The notes under the pieces: generated by a model
The model's input: the letters and a program-made list of their open reading frames with translations, nothing else
Told to the model about the DNA's origin: nothing
Databases searched by the model: none
Shown: positions 18,275 through 26,834 of the stretch, one piece after another
Layout: the number at the start of each line of letters is the position of its first letter
Position numbering within the stretch: the first letter of the stretch is position 1
Assembly (NCBI RefSeq): GCF_036014175.1
Contig: NZ_CP107917.1
Span: 7,006,001 to 7,070,000, forward strand
DNA from: Streptomyces sp. NBC_00443
GTDB taxonomy: Bacteria > Actinomycetota > Actinomycetes > Streptomycetales > Streptomycetaceae
Length of the DNA stretch: 64,000 nt
Direction: 5' to 3'
Translations under genes and position numbers: made by a program

Positions 18275-20779
18275 ATGTCCGTACTGACGCGCGACGAAGC
18301 GCAGACCCGTGCCCAGCTTCTCGATGTCCACCGCTACACGATCGAACTCGATCTGACCACCGGGGACACGACCTTCGACTCGCGGACCGTCATCAGGTTC
18401 ACCACGCGCGCCGACGCGGACACCTTCGTCGAGATCACGCCTGCCGAGCTGCGCTCCGTCACGCTGGACGGACACCCCCTCGACCCGGAGACCCTGGACG
18501 ACAACCGGCTGCCCCTGAAGAACCTCACCGCCGGTGAGCACGAACTGCGCGTCGACGCTGCCATGCGCTACTCCCGCACCGGCGAGGGCATGCACCGCTT
18601 CACCGACCCCACCGACGGCGAGGCCTACGTCTACACCCAGCTGGCCATGGACGACTGCAAGCTGGTCTTCCCCGCCTTCGACCAACCCGACCTGAAGGCC
18701 GTCTTCGACCTGTCCGTCACCGCGCCCGAAGGCTGGACCGTCCTCGCCAACGGCGTCACCGAGCACCTCGGCGCCGGCCGCTGGCAGGCCGCGCCCACCC
18801 CGCCGATCTCCACCTACCTCGTCGCCGTCGCCGCCGGCCCCTGGCACTCGGTGCGCACCGAGCACCGCGGCCTGCCCTTCGGCCTCCACTGCCGCCGCTC
18901 CCTCGCCCCCTACCTGGACGCGGACACCGACGAGCTCTTCCAGGTCACCCGGCAGTGCTTCGACCGCTTCCACGAGACGTTCGACGAGCCCTACCCCTTC
19001 GACTCCTACGACCAGGCCTTCGTCCCCGAGTTCAACGCCGGCGCCATGGAGAACCCCGGACTGGTCACCTTCCGCGACGAGTTCGTGTACCGCTCCGCCG
19101 TCACCGACACCGAGCGGCTGATCCGCGCCATGGTCATCGCCCACGAGATGGCCCACATGTGGTTCGGCGACCTCGTCACCCTGCGCTGGTGGGACGACAT
19201 CTGGCTGAACGAGTCCTTCGCCGAGTACATGGGCTACCAGATCTGCGCCGAAGCCACCCGCTTCACCGACACCTGGGTCGACTTCGCCATCGCCCGCAAG
19301 GCCTGGGGCTACGACGCCGACCAGCGCCCCTCCACTCACCCCGTCGCCCCCGAAGCCGTCGACGACACGGCCGCCGCCATGCTCAACTTCGACGGCATCT
19401 CCTACGCCAAGGGCGCCTCCGCGCTGCGCCAGCTCGTGGCCTGGCTCGGTGAGAAGGACTTCCTCGCCGGTATCAACACCCACTTCGCCCGCCACAAGTT
19501 CGGCAACGCCACCCTCGCCGACTTCATCGACTCCCTCGCCTCCGCCACCGAGCGCGACGTCCACGCCTGGGCCGACTCCTGGCTGCGCACCACCGGCGTC
19601 GACACCCTCACCCCGGCCGTCACCCCCGGCGACAACGGCACCTACACCCTCTCCGTCGACCACGCCGGCAGCCGCACCCACCGCGTCACCGTCGGCATGT
19701 ACGACCAGGACCTCGGCGACGACGCCGGCAACCTCACCCTGCGCGAACGCCTCGACCTCGACGTCCCGCAGAGCGCCCCGCAGCCCATCGGCAAGCGCCC
19801 GGCCCTGCTGCTGCTCAACGACGGCGACCTGACCTACGCCAAGGTCCGCTTCGACGCCAGGTCCTTCGAGACAGTCCGCAGTAGCCTCTCCGGCCTGCCC
19901 GACCCGCTCACCCGCGCCGTCGTCTGGAACGCCCTGCGCGACGCCGTCCGCGACGGCGAACTGGCCGCCGGCGCCTACCTGGAGGCCGCCCGAGCCCACC
20001 TCCCGCGCGAGACCGACCTCGCCATCGTCCAGGGCGTCCTCGCCTTCGCCGCCGCCCAGGTCACCGACCGCTACCTCACCCCCGAGGAGCGGCCCGCCGC
20101 CCTGGCCACCCTCTCCGCCCTGTGCCGCGACCTCATCCGCCGCACCGAGGACGGCGACAACCCCGGCCTGCGTCTGATCGCCGTACGCCACTTCATCGAC
20201 GTCGCCGCCCACCCCGACGCCATCGCCGCCTGGCTCGCCGACGGCACCGTGCCGGGCGGACCCGAACTCGACCCCGAGCTGCGCTGGCGCGTCATGGGCC
20301 GTCTCGCCGTCCTCGGCGCCGTCGACGAGGCCGCCATCGCCGCCGAACTGGGACGCGACCCGAGCGCCACCGGCCAGGAGGGCGCCGCCCGCTGCCGGGC
20401 CGCGCTGCCGGACGAGGAGGCCAAGGCGAAGGCGTGGGACGCCATGTTCGCCGGCGACGGCGCCACCGCCCTGTCCAACTACCTCTTCACCGCCACCGCC
20501 CAGGGCTTCTGGCAGCCCGAACAGACCGACCTGCTGCGGCAGTACGTGCCGCGCTACTACAAGGACGCGGTCGCCGTCGCCGCCCGCCGTGGCCCCGCCA
20601 TCGCCGACGCCGCCGGCCGCTACGCCTTCCCGGGGTACGCCATCGACGCCGAGTCCCTGCGGCTGGGCGAGGAGTGCCTGCGCGACGGCGAGCCGGTCCC
20701 GGCACTGCGACGCCGCCTCGCCGACCACCTCGACGACCTGGCGCGGGCGTTGCGGGTGCGGGAGGGCGTCGACGGCTAG
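18275..20779 (+). CDS. pepN: Aminopeptidase N (M1 family zinc metallopeptidase)
   Basis: An 834-residue cytoplasmic M1 aminopeptidase. It has the exopeptidase motif GAMENPGLVTF, the zinc site HEMAHMWFGDLV with the third ligand Glu in WLNESFAEYMG, and the catalytic Tyr region SYAKGASALRQL. The N-terminal beta domain (1-190) and the C-terminal helical ERAP1-like domain (530-834) are both complete, matching the family length. ATG 18275 (MSVLTRDEAQTRAQ) is the family-typical start; ATG 18266 lies in frame three codons upstream, and neither has a strong ribosome site. A large hairpin follows the stop. Confidence 0.93.
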   Translation: MSVLTRDEAQTRAQLLDVHRYTIELDLTTGDTTFDSRTVIRFTTRADADTFVEITPAELRSVTLDGHPLDPETLDDNRLPLKNLTAGEHELRVDAAMRYSRTGEGMHRFTDPTDGEAYVYTQLAMDDCKLVFPAFDQPDLKAVFDLSVTAPEGWTVLANGVTEHLGAGRWQAAPTPPISTYLVAVAAGPWHSVRTEHRGLPFGLHCRRSLAPYLDADTDELFQVTRQCFDRFHETFDEPYPFDSYDQAFVPEFNAGAMENPGLVTFRDEFVYRSAVTDTERLIRAMVIAHEMAHMWFGDLVTLRWWDDIWLNESFAEYMGYQICAEATRFTDTWVDFAIARKAWGYDADQRPSTHPVAPEAVDDTAAAMLNFDGISYAKGASALRQLVAWLGEKDFLAGINTHFARHKFGNATLADFIDSLASATERDVHAWADSWLRTTGVDTLTPAVTPGDNGTYTLSVDHAGSRTHRVTVGMYDQDLGDDAGNLTLRERLDLDVPQSAPQPIGKRPALLLLNDGDLTYAKVRFDARSFETVRSSLSGLPDPLTRAVVWNALRDAVRDGELAAGAYLEAARAHLPRETDLAIVQGVLAFAAAQVTDRYLTPEERPAALATLSALCRDLIRRTEDGDNPGLRLIAVRHFIDVAAHPDAIAAWLADGTVPGGPELDPELRWRVMGRLAVLGAVDEAAIAAELGRDPSATGQEGAARCRAALPDEEAKAKAWDAMFAGDGATALSNYLFTATAQGFWQPEQTDLLRQYVPRYYKDAVAVAARRGPAIADAAGRYAFPGYAIDAESLRLGEECLRDGEPVPALRRRLADHLDDLARALRVREGVDG

Positions 20780-20811
20780 ACCCTGCGGCGCCTGTCCACA
20801 CGGCCGATGCG

Positions 20812-20863
20812 GTGGGCTGATCTTCCTTCCTGGACTCGACGAGCCAGAAGGAGATCAGCCCAC
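20812..20863. terminator. Large 17-bp-stem hairpin after pepN
   Basis: The arm at 20812-20829 (GTGGGCTGATCTTCCTTC) pairs with 20847-20863 (GAAGGAGATCAGCCCAC) with a single bulged T and a 17-base loop. The stem is far longer than usual for a terminator in this genome and no T-run follows. It may end pepN transcription, or be an inverted repeat left by a rearrangement, since a gene remnant lies immediately downstream. Confidence 0.65.
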
Positions 20864-20879
20864 AGCCCTGGAGGAACCC

Positions 20880-21008
20880 GTGAGCGCAGTGACCGGCGCC
20901 ACCGGCGTGCAGCCGGAGATCACCGACGCTGTCGAGACGATCACCGGCACCCCGGCCCGCAGCTTCGCCCAGTGGGCCGAGGGCCACGCGGACGACTTCC
21001 GGCACTGA
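20880..21008 (+). CDS. 42-residue ORF resembling the C-terminal end of an NmrA-type NAD(P)-binding protein
   Basis: GTG 20880 has GGAGG 5 bases upstream, and the frame reads to TGA at 21006-21008. The product contains ITDAVETITGTPARSFAQWA and ends in EGHADDFRH, which looks like the last 35-40 residues of NmrA/SDR-like proteins whose C terminus reads similarly. No cofactor domain is present in any frame upstream. Either a remnant of a deleted gene that kept a start site by chance, or a real small protein. Between its end and 21170 I see no further gene and no iron-box-like site. Confidence 0.45.
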   Translation: MSAVTGATGVQPEITDAVETITGTPARSFAQWAEGHADDFRH

Positions 21009-21169
21009 GGCGCGCCCCTTACTCCGCCGGCCTCGGCGCGCCGCATCCGACACGCGTTCCCCGTACGGAAATACCCACTTTCGGGTTCCGATCATTGGGC
21101 TTTTCGGGCGTCATCGCGTAACTGCGTACAAGCTGGAAGTCGCTCATGTCCAGCGCCCGGGAGGCCACG

Positions 21170-22543
21170 ATGAGCACGCTGCCGTCGCTCGCTTCAGGCC
21201 CGGAAGGTCCCCACGCCCTGCGGCCGTTGCTCGACACCGTGCTCGACGCGCTGGGCGAGGGCGCCCGCGCACGCCGGGGCCCCCTGCCCTCGGGCGGCCC
21301 GGACGCGGTGGCCGAGCGCATCCGGGCCGCGGTCGGGGACGTCCTGCCGGACGAAGGGGACCCGAACGCCCTCCACACCCTCGTCCGGGCCCTCGCCGAA
21401 GCCGCCGCCGACCCGGCGGACCCCCTGTGCACCGCCCACCTCCACTGCCCACCCCTCGCCCTCGCCACCGCCGCCGACCTGGCCGCCTCCACCCTCAACC
21501 CCTCCCTGGACTCCTGGGACCAGGCGCCGGGGGCGTCGGAACTGGAGGCGCTGGTGACGCAGGCACTCGCGGGGGAGGTCTTCGGCAGCGAGGGCGGTGC
21601 CACCGCCCTGATCACCACCGGCGGCACCGAATCCAACCAACTCGCCCTCCTCCTCGCCCGAGAAGCACACGGCGCCGGAGTCAGGCTGGTGCACGGGGCG
21701 AACGCACATCACTCGCTGCCCCGTGCCGCCTGGCTGCTCGGCCTGCCGGACCCCGTCGTCGTGCCCGCGCCCGCCGGTGTCCTCGACCCCGCCGCACTCG
21801 ACGAGGCCCTCACCCAGCTGCCCGGCCCCCACCTGGTCGCGGCCACCGCGGGCACCACCGACGCCGGTCTCATCGACCCGCTCCCCGAGGTCGCCGCCCT
21901 GTGCGCCGCCCACGGCGCCCGGCTGCACGTCGACGCCGCCTACGGCGGAGGTCTGCTGTTCAGCGACCGGTACCGCGGCCGGCTCGCCGGCCTCGACGCC
22001 GCCGACACCGTCACCCTCGATCTGCACAAGCTCGGCTGGCAGCCCGTCGCCGCGGGGCTCCTCGCCGTCCGTGACCCGGGCGGCCTCGCCGTGCTCCACC
22101 ACCGCGCCGACTACCTCAACGCCGACGACGACATCGAGGCCGGACTGCCGGACCTGCTCGGCCGGTCCCTGCGTACCAGCCGCCGACCCGACGTCCTCAA
22201 GATCGCTGTCACTCTCAAGACCCTCGGCCGCAGCGGACTCGGCCGGCTCGTCGAGCAGGTCTGCGCCAGAGCCCTCGATTTCGCCCACCTCGTCCACGGT
22301 CACCCCGGGTTCGAGCTCTACGACCAGCCCACCATCAGCACGGTCCTGTTCCGGCCCGCACACGCCACCGACGACGCCGTCGCCGCCGTACGCCGAACGC
22401 TCCTCACCGACGGCCGCGCCGTCCTCGGCCGGGCCCGCACAGACGGTCGCCTGTGGCTGAAAGCGACCCTCCTCAACCCCCACACGCGCCCGGACGACCT
22501 GGCCGCCCTCCTGAAACTGGTGGAAGGAAACACCCCCGGATGA
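21170..22543 (+). CDS. PLP-dependent decarboxylase (DesA/L-2,4-diaminobutyrate decarboxylase type)
   Basis: A 457-residue group II pyridoxal-phosphate decarboxylase. Visible motifs are TTGGTESNQLALLLA (phosphate binding), HVDAAYGG (pyridine contact Asp) and the Schiff-base lysine in LDLHKLGWQPVAAG. ATG 21170 has GGGAGG 5 bases upstream; a farther in-frame ATG (21146) does not. The next gene, an amino acid/diamine N-hydroxylase, overlaps by ATGA. This pairing is the first half of hydroxamate siderophore pathways such as desferrioxamine (lysine to cadaverine to N-hydroxycadaverine). No acyltransferase or NIS synthetase is adjacent, so the end product is unknown. Confidence 0.85.
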   Translation: MSTLPSLASGPEGPHALRPLLDTVLDALGEGARARRGPLPSGGPDAVAERIRAAVGDVLPDEGDPNALHTLVRALAEAAADPADPLCTAHLHCPPLALATAADLAASTLNPSLDSWDQAPGASELEALVTQALAGEVFGSEGGATALITTGGTESNQLALLLAREAHGAGVRLVHGANAHHSLPRAAWLLGLPDPVVVPAPAGVLDPAALDEALTQLPGPHLVAATAGTTDAGLIDPLPEVAALCAAHGARLHVDAAYGGGLLFSDRYRGRLAGLDAADTVTLDLHKLGWQPVAAGLLAVRDPGGLAVLHHRADYLNADDDIEAGLPDLLGRSLRTSRRPDVLKIAVTLKTLGRSGLGRLVEQVCARALDFAHLVHGHPGFELYDQPTISTVLFRPAHATDDAVAAVRRTLLTDGRAVLGRARTDGRLWLKATLLNPHTRPDDLAALLKLVEGNTPG

Positions 22544-23994
22544 CCCCGCAGACCAACCCCCCGGCCGACCGGCACCCCAAGGCGCCGAGCCAGGACCCCG
22601 ACACCCCCCGCGACCTCGTCGGCATCGGCATCGGCCCCTTCAACCTCTCCCTCGCCGCCCTGGCCCACCCCCTCGCCGAACTCGACGCCGTCTTCTACGA
22701 ACAGCGCACCGCGTTCGCCTGGCACCCCGGCCTCCTCATCGAAGGCTCCCGCATCCAGGTCCCCTTCCTCGCGGACCTGGTGACGCTCGCAGACCCCGCG
22801 AGCCCGTGGTCGTTCCTCAGCTACCTCAGGACCCGCGACCGGCTGTTCCCCTTCTACTTCGCCGAGCGCTTCCACATCCAGCGCGCCGAGTACGACGCCT
22901 ACTGCCGCTGGGTCTGCGAGAACCTCCCCGGGCTGAGCTTCGGCCACCAGGTCGACGCGGTCCGCTTCAACTCCGAACGCGACGTCTTCGAGGTCGACTT
23001 CACCCAGCTCGCCCCCGACGGTGAGGCCGAGGCGCTGGGCCGTACGTACGCGAAGAACATCGTTCTCGGCATCGGCACCGAACCGGATGTCCCCGACCCG
23101 CTCAGGCCCCTCGTCGATGCACCCGCCGTCCCGGTCATCCACGCCGCCGACTACCTCGAACACCGCGAGCGGCTCCTCGCCGCCGAGCACATCACCGTCA
23201 TCGGCTCCGGACAGTCCGGCGCCGAGATCTTCCTCGACCTGCTCCGGCGCCGCCCCACCGGGCGCGAGCGGATGCACTGGCTCGGCCGTACCGAGGCCTT
23301 CGCGCCCATGGAGTACTCCAAGCTCGGCCTGGAGCACTTCACCCCCGACTACACCCGCTACTTCCAGGCCCTCGGCGAACCGGTCCGCGACCAGCTCGTC
23401 GCCTCGCAGTGGCAGCTCCACAAGGGCATCGACGCCGACACCCTCGCCGCCATCCACGACGAGCTCTACCGCCGCACCCTGAACGGCGGCTGGCCCGACA
23501 CCGTCCTCACCCCGGGCGTGCAGGTCCGCACCGCGGGCCGGATCGCCACGACCAAGGTGGAGCTCCACCTGGAGCACGTCCACCAGAACACCCGCTCACG
23601 CCTGACCACCGACGCGGTCGTCCTCGCCACCGGCTACCGCGAGCGCCCCCTCACCCGCATCCTCGCCGGCCTCGACCCCTACATGCGCCTCGACAGCCGG
23701 GAACGCCCGCGCATCGACGACCAGTACCGCCTGGTCATGGACCCGTCCGTCACCGGCTCCGGCTGCAACATCTACGTCCAGAACGCCGAGCGCCACACCC
23801 ACGGCATCGGCACCCCCGACCTCGGCCTCGCGGCCTGGCGCAGCGCCAGCATCCTCAACTCCGTCACCGGCAAGGAGACCTACCCGCTGCCCACCCGTAC
23901 GGCGTTCACCACCTTCGGCCTCGAACAGCAGGAGCCCCGGATCCCGCGGGCGCGTCAGCCGAAGGTGCTGACACCGCTGATGGACGGGATCTGA
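22540..23994 (+). CDS. Flavin N-hydroxylase of siderophore type (L-lysine/diamine 6-monooxygenase family)
   Basis: A 484-residue IucD/SidA/PvdA-family flavoprotein. The FAD site is VGIGIGPFNLSLAALAHPL at the N terminus and the NADPH site is ITVIGSGQSGAEIFLDLLRR. The family C-terminal motif is seen as VLATGYRERPL and IYVQNAERHTHGIGTPDLGL. ATG 22540 overlaps the decarboxylase stop (ATGA), so both proteins are made in step. It would N-hydroxylate the diamine made by the decarboxylase, using NADPH and O2. No siderophore transport or assembly genes are next to it; the following gene is convergent. Confidence 0.88.
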   Translation: MTPQTNPPADRHPKAPSQDPDTPRDLVGIGIGPFNLSLAALAHPLAELDAVFYEQRTAFAWHPGLLIEGSRIQVPFLADLVTLADPASPWSFLSYLRTRDRLFPFYFAERFHIQRAEYDAYCRWVCENLPGLSFGHQVDAVRFNSERDVFEVDFTQLAPDGEAEALGRTYAKNIVLGIGTEPDVPDPLRPLVDAPAVPVIHAADYLEHRERLLAAEHITVIGSGQSGAEIFLDLLRRRPTGRERMHWLGRTEAFAPMEYSKLGLEHFTPDYTRYFQALGEPVRDQLVASQWQLHKGIDADTLAAIHDELYRRTLNGGWPDTVLTPGVQVRTAGRIATTKVELHLEHVHQNTRSRLTTDAVVLATGYRERPLTRILAGLDPYMRLDSRERPRIDDQYRLVMDPSVTGSGCNIYVQNAERHTHGIGTPDLGLAAWRSASILNSVTGKETYPLPTRTAFTTFGLEQQEPRIPRARQPKVLTPLMDGI

Positions 23995-24022
23995 GGCTCC
24001 TGACCGGTTGGTTCGACTCCGG

Positions 24023-25827
24023 CTAGAACACCGGCGTGCCGTTCCGGGTGAGCTTCCAGTCCACCGATGCGAAGTCCTTCGGGTCCAGCACGCCCTTCGC
24101 GGTCACCCACTCCGCGATCCGGGTGCGGATCTCCGTCGACTCCGACCACAGCTCCTGAGCCGACGCCACATGCGGGAACGCGCCGCCGCCGTTGGCCCGG
24201 TAGTTGTTCACCGCGAACACGAACTTCTGGGCGTCGTCCAGCGCGGCACCGCTGTAGGCCAGGTTCTTGATCCGCGAACCCGCCGCCTGCGCGATGTCGA
24301 TCTCGTACGACAGCCCTGACACGTAGTCGTAGTTGTAGTCGGGGCGGTTGCCGGCGTTGGTGAGCTTGTCGACGTCGACGGCCGCGTCGGCGGCGGTCTG
24401 CACGAAGTACTCCGCCGAGTACTCCAGGTACGCCTTGATCTGCGCACCCGTCATCAGCTTCGCGACCAGCGTGTTGTCGTACACGTACAGGCTCGACAGA
24501 TCCCGGATGGTCACGTCGCCGGCCGGGATCTCCGAGGTGCGCGAGAAGGAGAGGCCTGGGCGATGACGGGCAGCGAGGCGTGCTCCGTGCCCGCCAGCGC
24601 CGCCTTCACGACGTCCTCCTGCACCTTGGTGATCAGGTCGATGATCGGGGCGTCCTTGTAGCGGGCGTCGACCGTCGTCAGCTTCTCGGTCGCCGTGCCG
24701 ACGACCTGGTTGACGTACTCCACCACGATGTCGTGGTCGTCCTTCAGCAGCTTGGTGATCTTCGGGTCGTCGGCGACCGTCTTCGAGTCGCGCACCGTCG
24801 CCTTCACCGACTCGACCTTCCAGCAGCCCTTGTCGAGGACCAGCTCGAAGTCGAACAGCGACAGCCGCTGGGCATAGCACAACGGCTCGGACAGCACGAC
24901 GGTCCTGCCCGTCTTCTCGTTCGTGACCAGCAGCTCCGCGATCTCCGTGTGCGCGTGCCCGACGAGGATCGCGTCGATGCCCGGCACCTGCTGGGCGACC
25001 AGCGCCGCCGAGTTCTCGATGTACGGCAGCTGGTCACCGTACGACGACGTCCCCGACGAACCGGAGTGCGCCGACACGACCACCACGTCCGCACCCATCG
25101 AACGCAGCTTCGGCACCCACTTCGCGGCCTGCTCCTCCAGCCCCGGGAACACCATCCTGCCCTCGACGTACGCCTTGTCCCAGATCGCGATGCCGGGGTT
25201 GGTCAGACCGAGGACCGCGACCTTGACCGGCGGGGCGCCCGGCACACGGAACTTCTTGATGAAGTACGGCGGGAAGGCGGGCTTCAGCGTCTTCGCGTCC
25301 AGCGCGTTCGCACCCAGCAGCGGGAAGTGGCACTGGTCCTCGAACTTGCGCAGCGTCTCGATGCCGTAGTTGAACTCGTGGTTGCCGAGGGCCACCGCGT
25401 CGTACCCGATGGCGTTCATCGCCGCCGCCATCGGGTGAATCGGACCACCCTTGGCGGTGATCGGGTCGACCTTGGCGTAGTAGTACGTCAGCGGGGTGCC
25501 CTGGATCGTGTCGCCCGCATCGATGAGCAGCGTGTTGCGGCGGCCCTTCTCCTCGCGGACCTGGTTCACCAGCGTCGAGACCCGGGACAGCCCTTTCGCG
25601 TTGCCCTTGGCGTCGGAGTACTCCGCGTCCTTGAAGTAGTCCCAGTTGAAGATATTGCCGTGCAGGTCGGTCGTGCCCATCACCGTCAGCGCATACCGCT
25701 TCTTCGGCCGGGACCCCTTCGCCGGCCGCGCGGCCTTCGCCGCCGGGGCACTCACCGCAGAGGCCACCGCCACCCCCGCTCCGGTCACGGCGGACTTCGT
25801 CAGGAACTTACGGCGGTTCAACGGCAT
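24023..25827 (-). CDS. Tat-exported 2',3'-cyclic phosphodiesterase / 5'-nucleotidase (UshA-like), one-base frame break
   Basis: The product of about 601 residues starts at ATG 25827 (GGGAG upstream) with a twin-arginine signal, LNRRKFLTKSAV followed by a hydrophobic Ala-rich stretch. The metallophosphatase domain shows GTTDLHGNIF, DAGDTIQGTPL, ALGNHEFNYG and VVVSAHSG, then VGHAHTEIAE. The C-terminal nucleotide-binding domain continues in another frame from about 24550: SRTSEIPAGDVTIRDLSSLY to the end at 24023. Adding one C in the coding strand near 24550 joins them as ASPFSRTSEIPAGD. It hydrolyses nucleotides outside the membrane for phosphate/nucleoside recovery. The break is probably a consensus error. 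Confidence 0.85.
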
Positions 25828-25977
25828 GAGTGCTTCTCCCGGGCGAATGGTCAACAACGCGCGTAGATTCTGACCTGCCCATGGCGAGTTGCAACAGACC
25901 CCGCACGTTTCGATCTGGTGACCGAAGCTGTGAACCGCCGGGCCCCCAGCCGGCCAACCGATGACAGAGTGGGACGT

Positions 25978-26691
25978 ATGACCGCCCCCTCAGGAGAACT
26001 CCAGCCCGCCGTCCCCTACGGCACCCCCGACGCCCCCCGTATCGCCGTCCGCGGCGAGGCCCACCTCGAGGTCGACCCCGAGATCGCCCGCATCGGCGTC
26101 ACCGTGGCCTCCCGCGGCAAGGACCGCCGCGCCGCCCTGGACGACCTCACCCGCCGCAACGCCGGCGTCCTCGACCTCATCAAGACCTACGGCGACGCGG
26201 TCGAGCGCCTGGAGACCGGCGCCTTCTCCATCAGCCCCGAACTGAAGGACAAGGGCCGCGGCGAACGCATCCACGCCTACCACGGCCGCGTCCACATCAC
26301 GGCCGAACTCACCGACTTCACGGCGCTCGGCGAACTCACCACACGCCTCGCCGACTTGGAGCTCACCCGCGTGGACGGTCCCTGGTGGGCCCTGCGCCCC
26401 GACTCGCCGGCCCACCGGGAAGCGCGGCAGCAGGCGGTACGGGAGGCCGTGCAGCGCGCGCGGGAGTACGCCGAGGCGCTGGGGACCTCCCTGGCCGCGC
26501 TGGTGGAACTCGCCGACATCGGCGCGGAGAACGCCCCGCCGGCCTACCCGCAGACCCGCGGGGGCCGTATGCGCTCGATGGCCTACGCCACCGAAGAGGA
26601 CGCCGCCGCCCCGCTCGACCTCGAACCCCAGCGTCAGCAGGTCCACGCCGAGGTCAATGCGCGATTCACCATGGTGCCGCCGCACCTGTGA
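25978..26691 (+). CDS. SIMPL (DUF541) domain protein, second copy
   Basis: A 237-residue protein of the same family as the gene at 6619-7260: IAVRGEAHLEVDPEIARIGV at the start of the domain, HAYHGRVHITAEL in the middle, the long helix REARQQAVREAVQRAREYAE, and the closing strand VHAEVNARFTM. There is no signal peptide. ATG 25978 is preferred to an upstream GTG (25918) because the domain begins soon after it; only a weak GTGGGA precedes it. Divergent from the exported nucleotidase and unlinked to any pathway here. Function unknown. Confidence 0.82.
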   Translation: MTAPSGELQPAVPYGTPDAPRIAVRGEAHLEVDPEIARIGVTVASRGKDRRAALDDLTRRNAGVLDLIKTYGDAVERLETGAFSISPELKDKGRGERIHAYHGRVHITAELTDFTALGELTTRLADLELTRVDGPWWALRPDSPAHREARQQAVREAVQRAREYAEALGTSLAALVELADIGAENAPPAYPQTRGGRMRSMAYATEEDAAAPLDLEPQRQQVHAEVNARFTMVPPHL

Positions 26692-26800
26692 ATAGCCCCT
26701 CAGAGGTCATTCGAACGCTCATCGGAGCACCCCGGTGCACAATTCAACACTTGTCAATAGCCCTTCACGCAAAGGTTGTTGAGTAGACATGCGGCACCAA

Positions 26801-26828
26801 TTCACTACCCGCCGGTAAGTCATAGAGT
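26801..26828 (+). promoter_or_regulatory. Probable housekeeping promoter of pyk, giving a leaderless mRNA
   Basis: TTCACT (26801-26806) and TAGAGT (26823-26828) are separated by 16 bases and fit a HrdB-type promoter. Seven bases after the -10 is the A of the pyk ATG (26835), and no ribosome binding site is present between them, so the transcript probably begins at or next to the start codon. Confidence 0.5.
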
Positions 26829-26834
26829 CGAAAC

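Noticed and set aside
18257-20728. 823-codon open frame antisense to pepN
   Set aside because: Val/Gly/Glu-rich mirror of GC3-biased codons, no family features, fully covered by a conserved gene.
21009-21169. Iron box (DmdR site) before the decarboxylase/hydroxylase pair
   Set aside because: No TTAGGTTAGGCTCACCTAA-like palindrome is visible in this interval.
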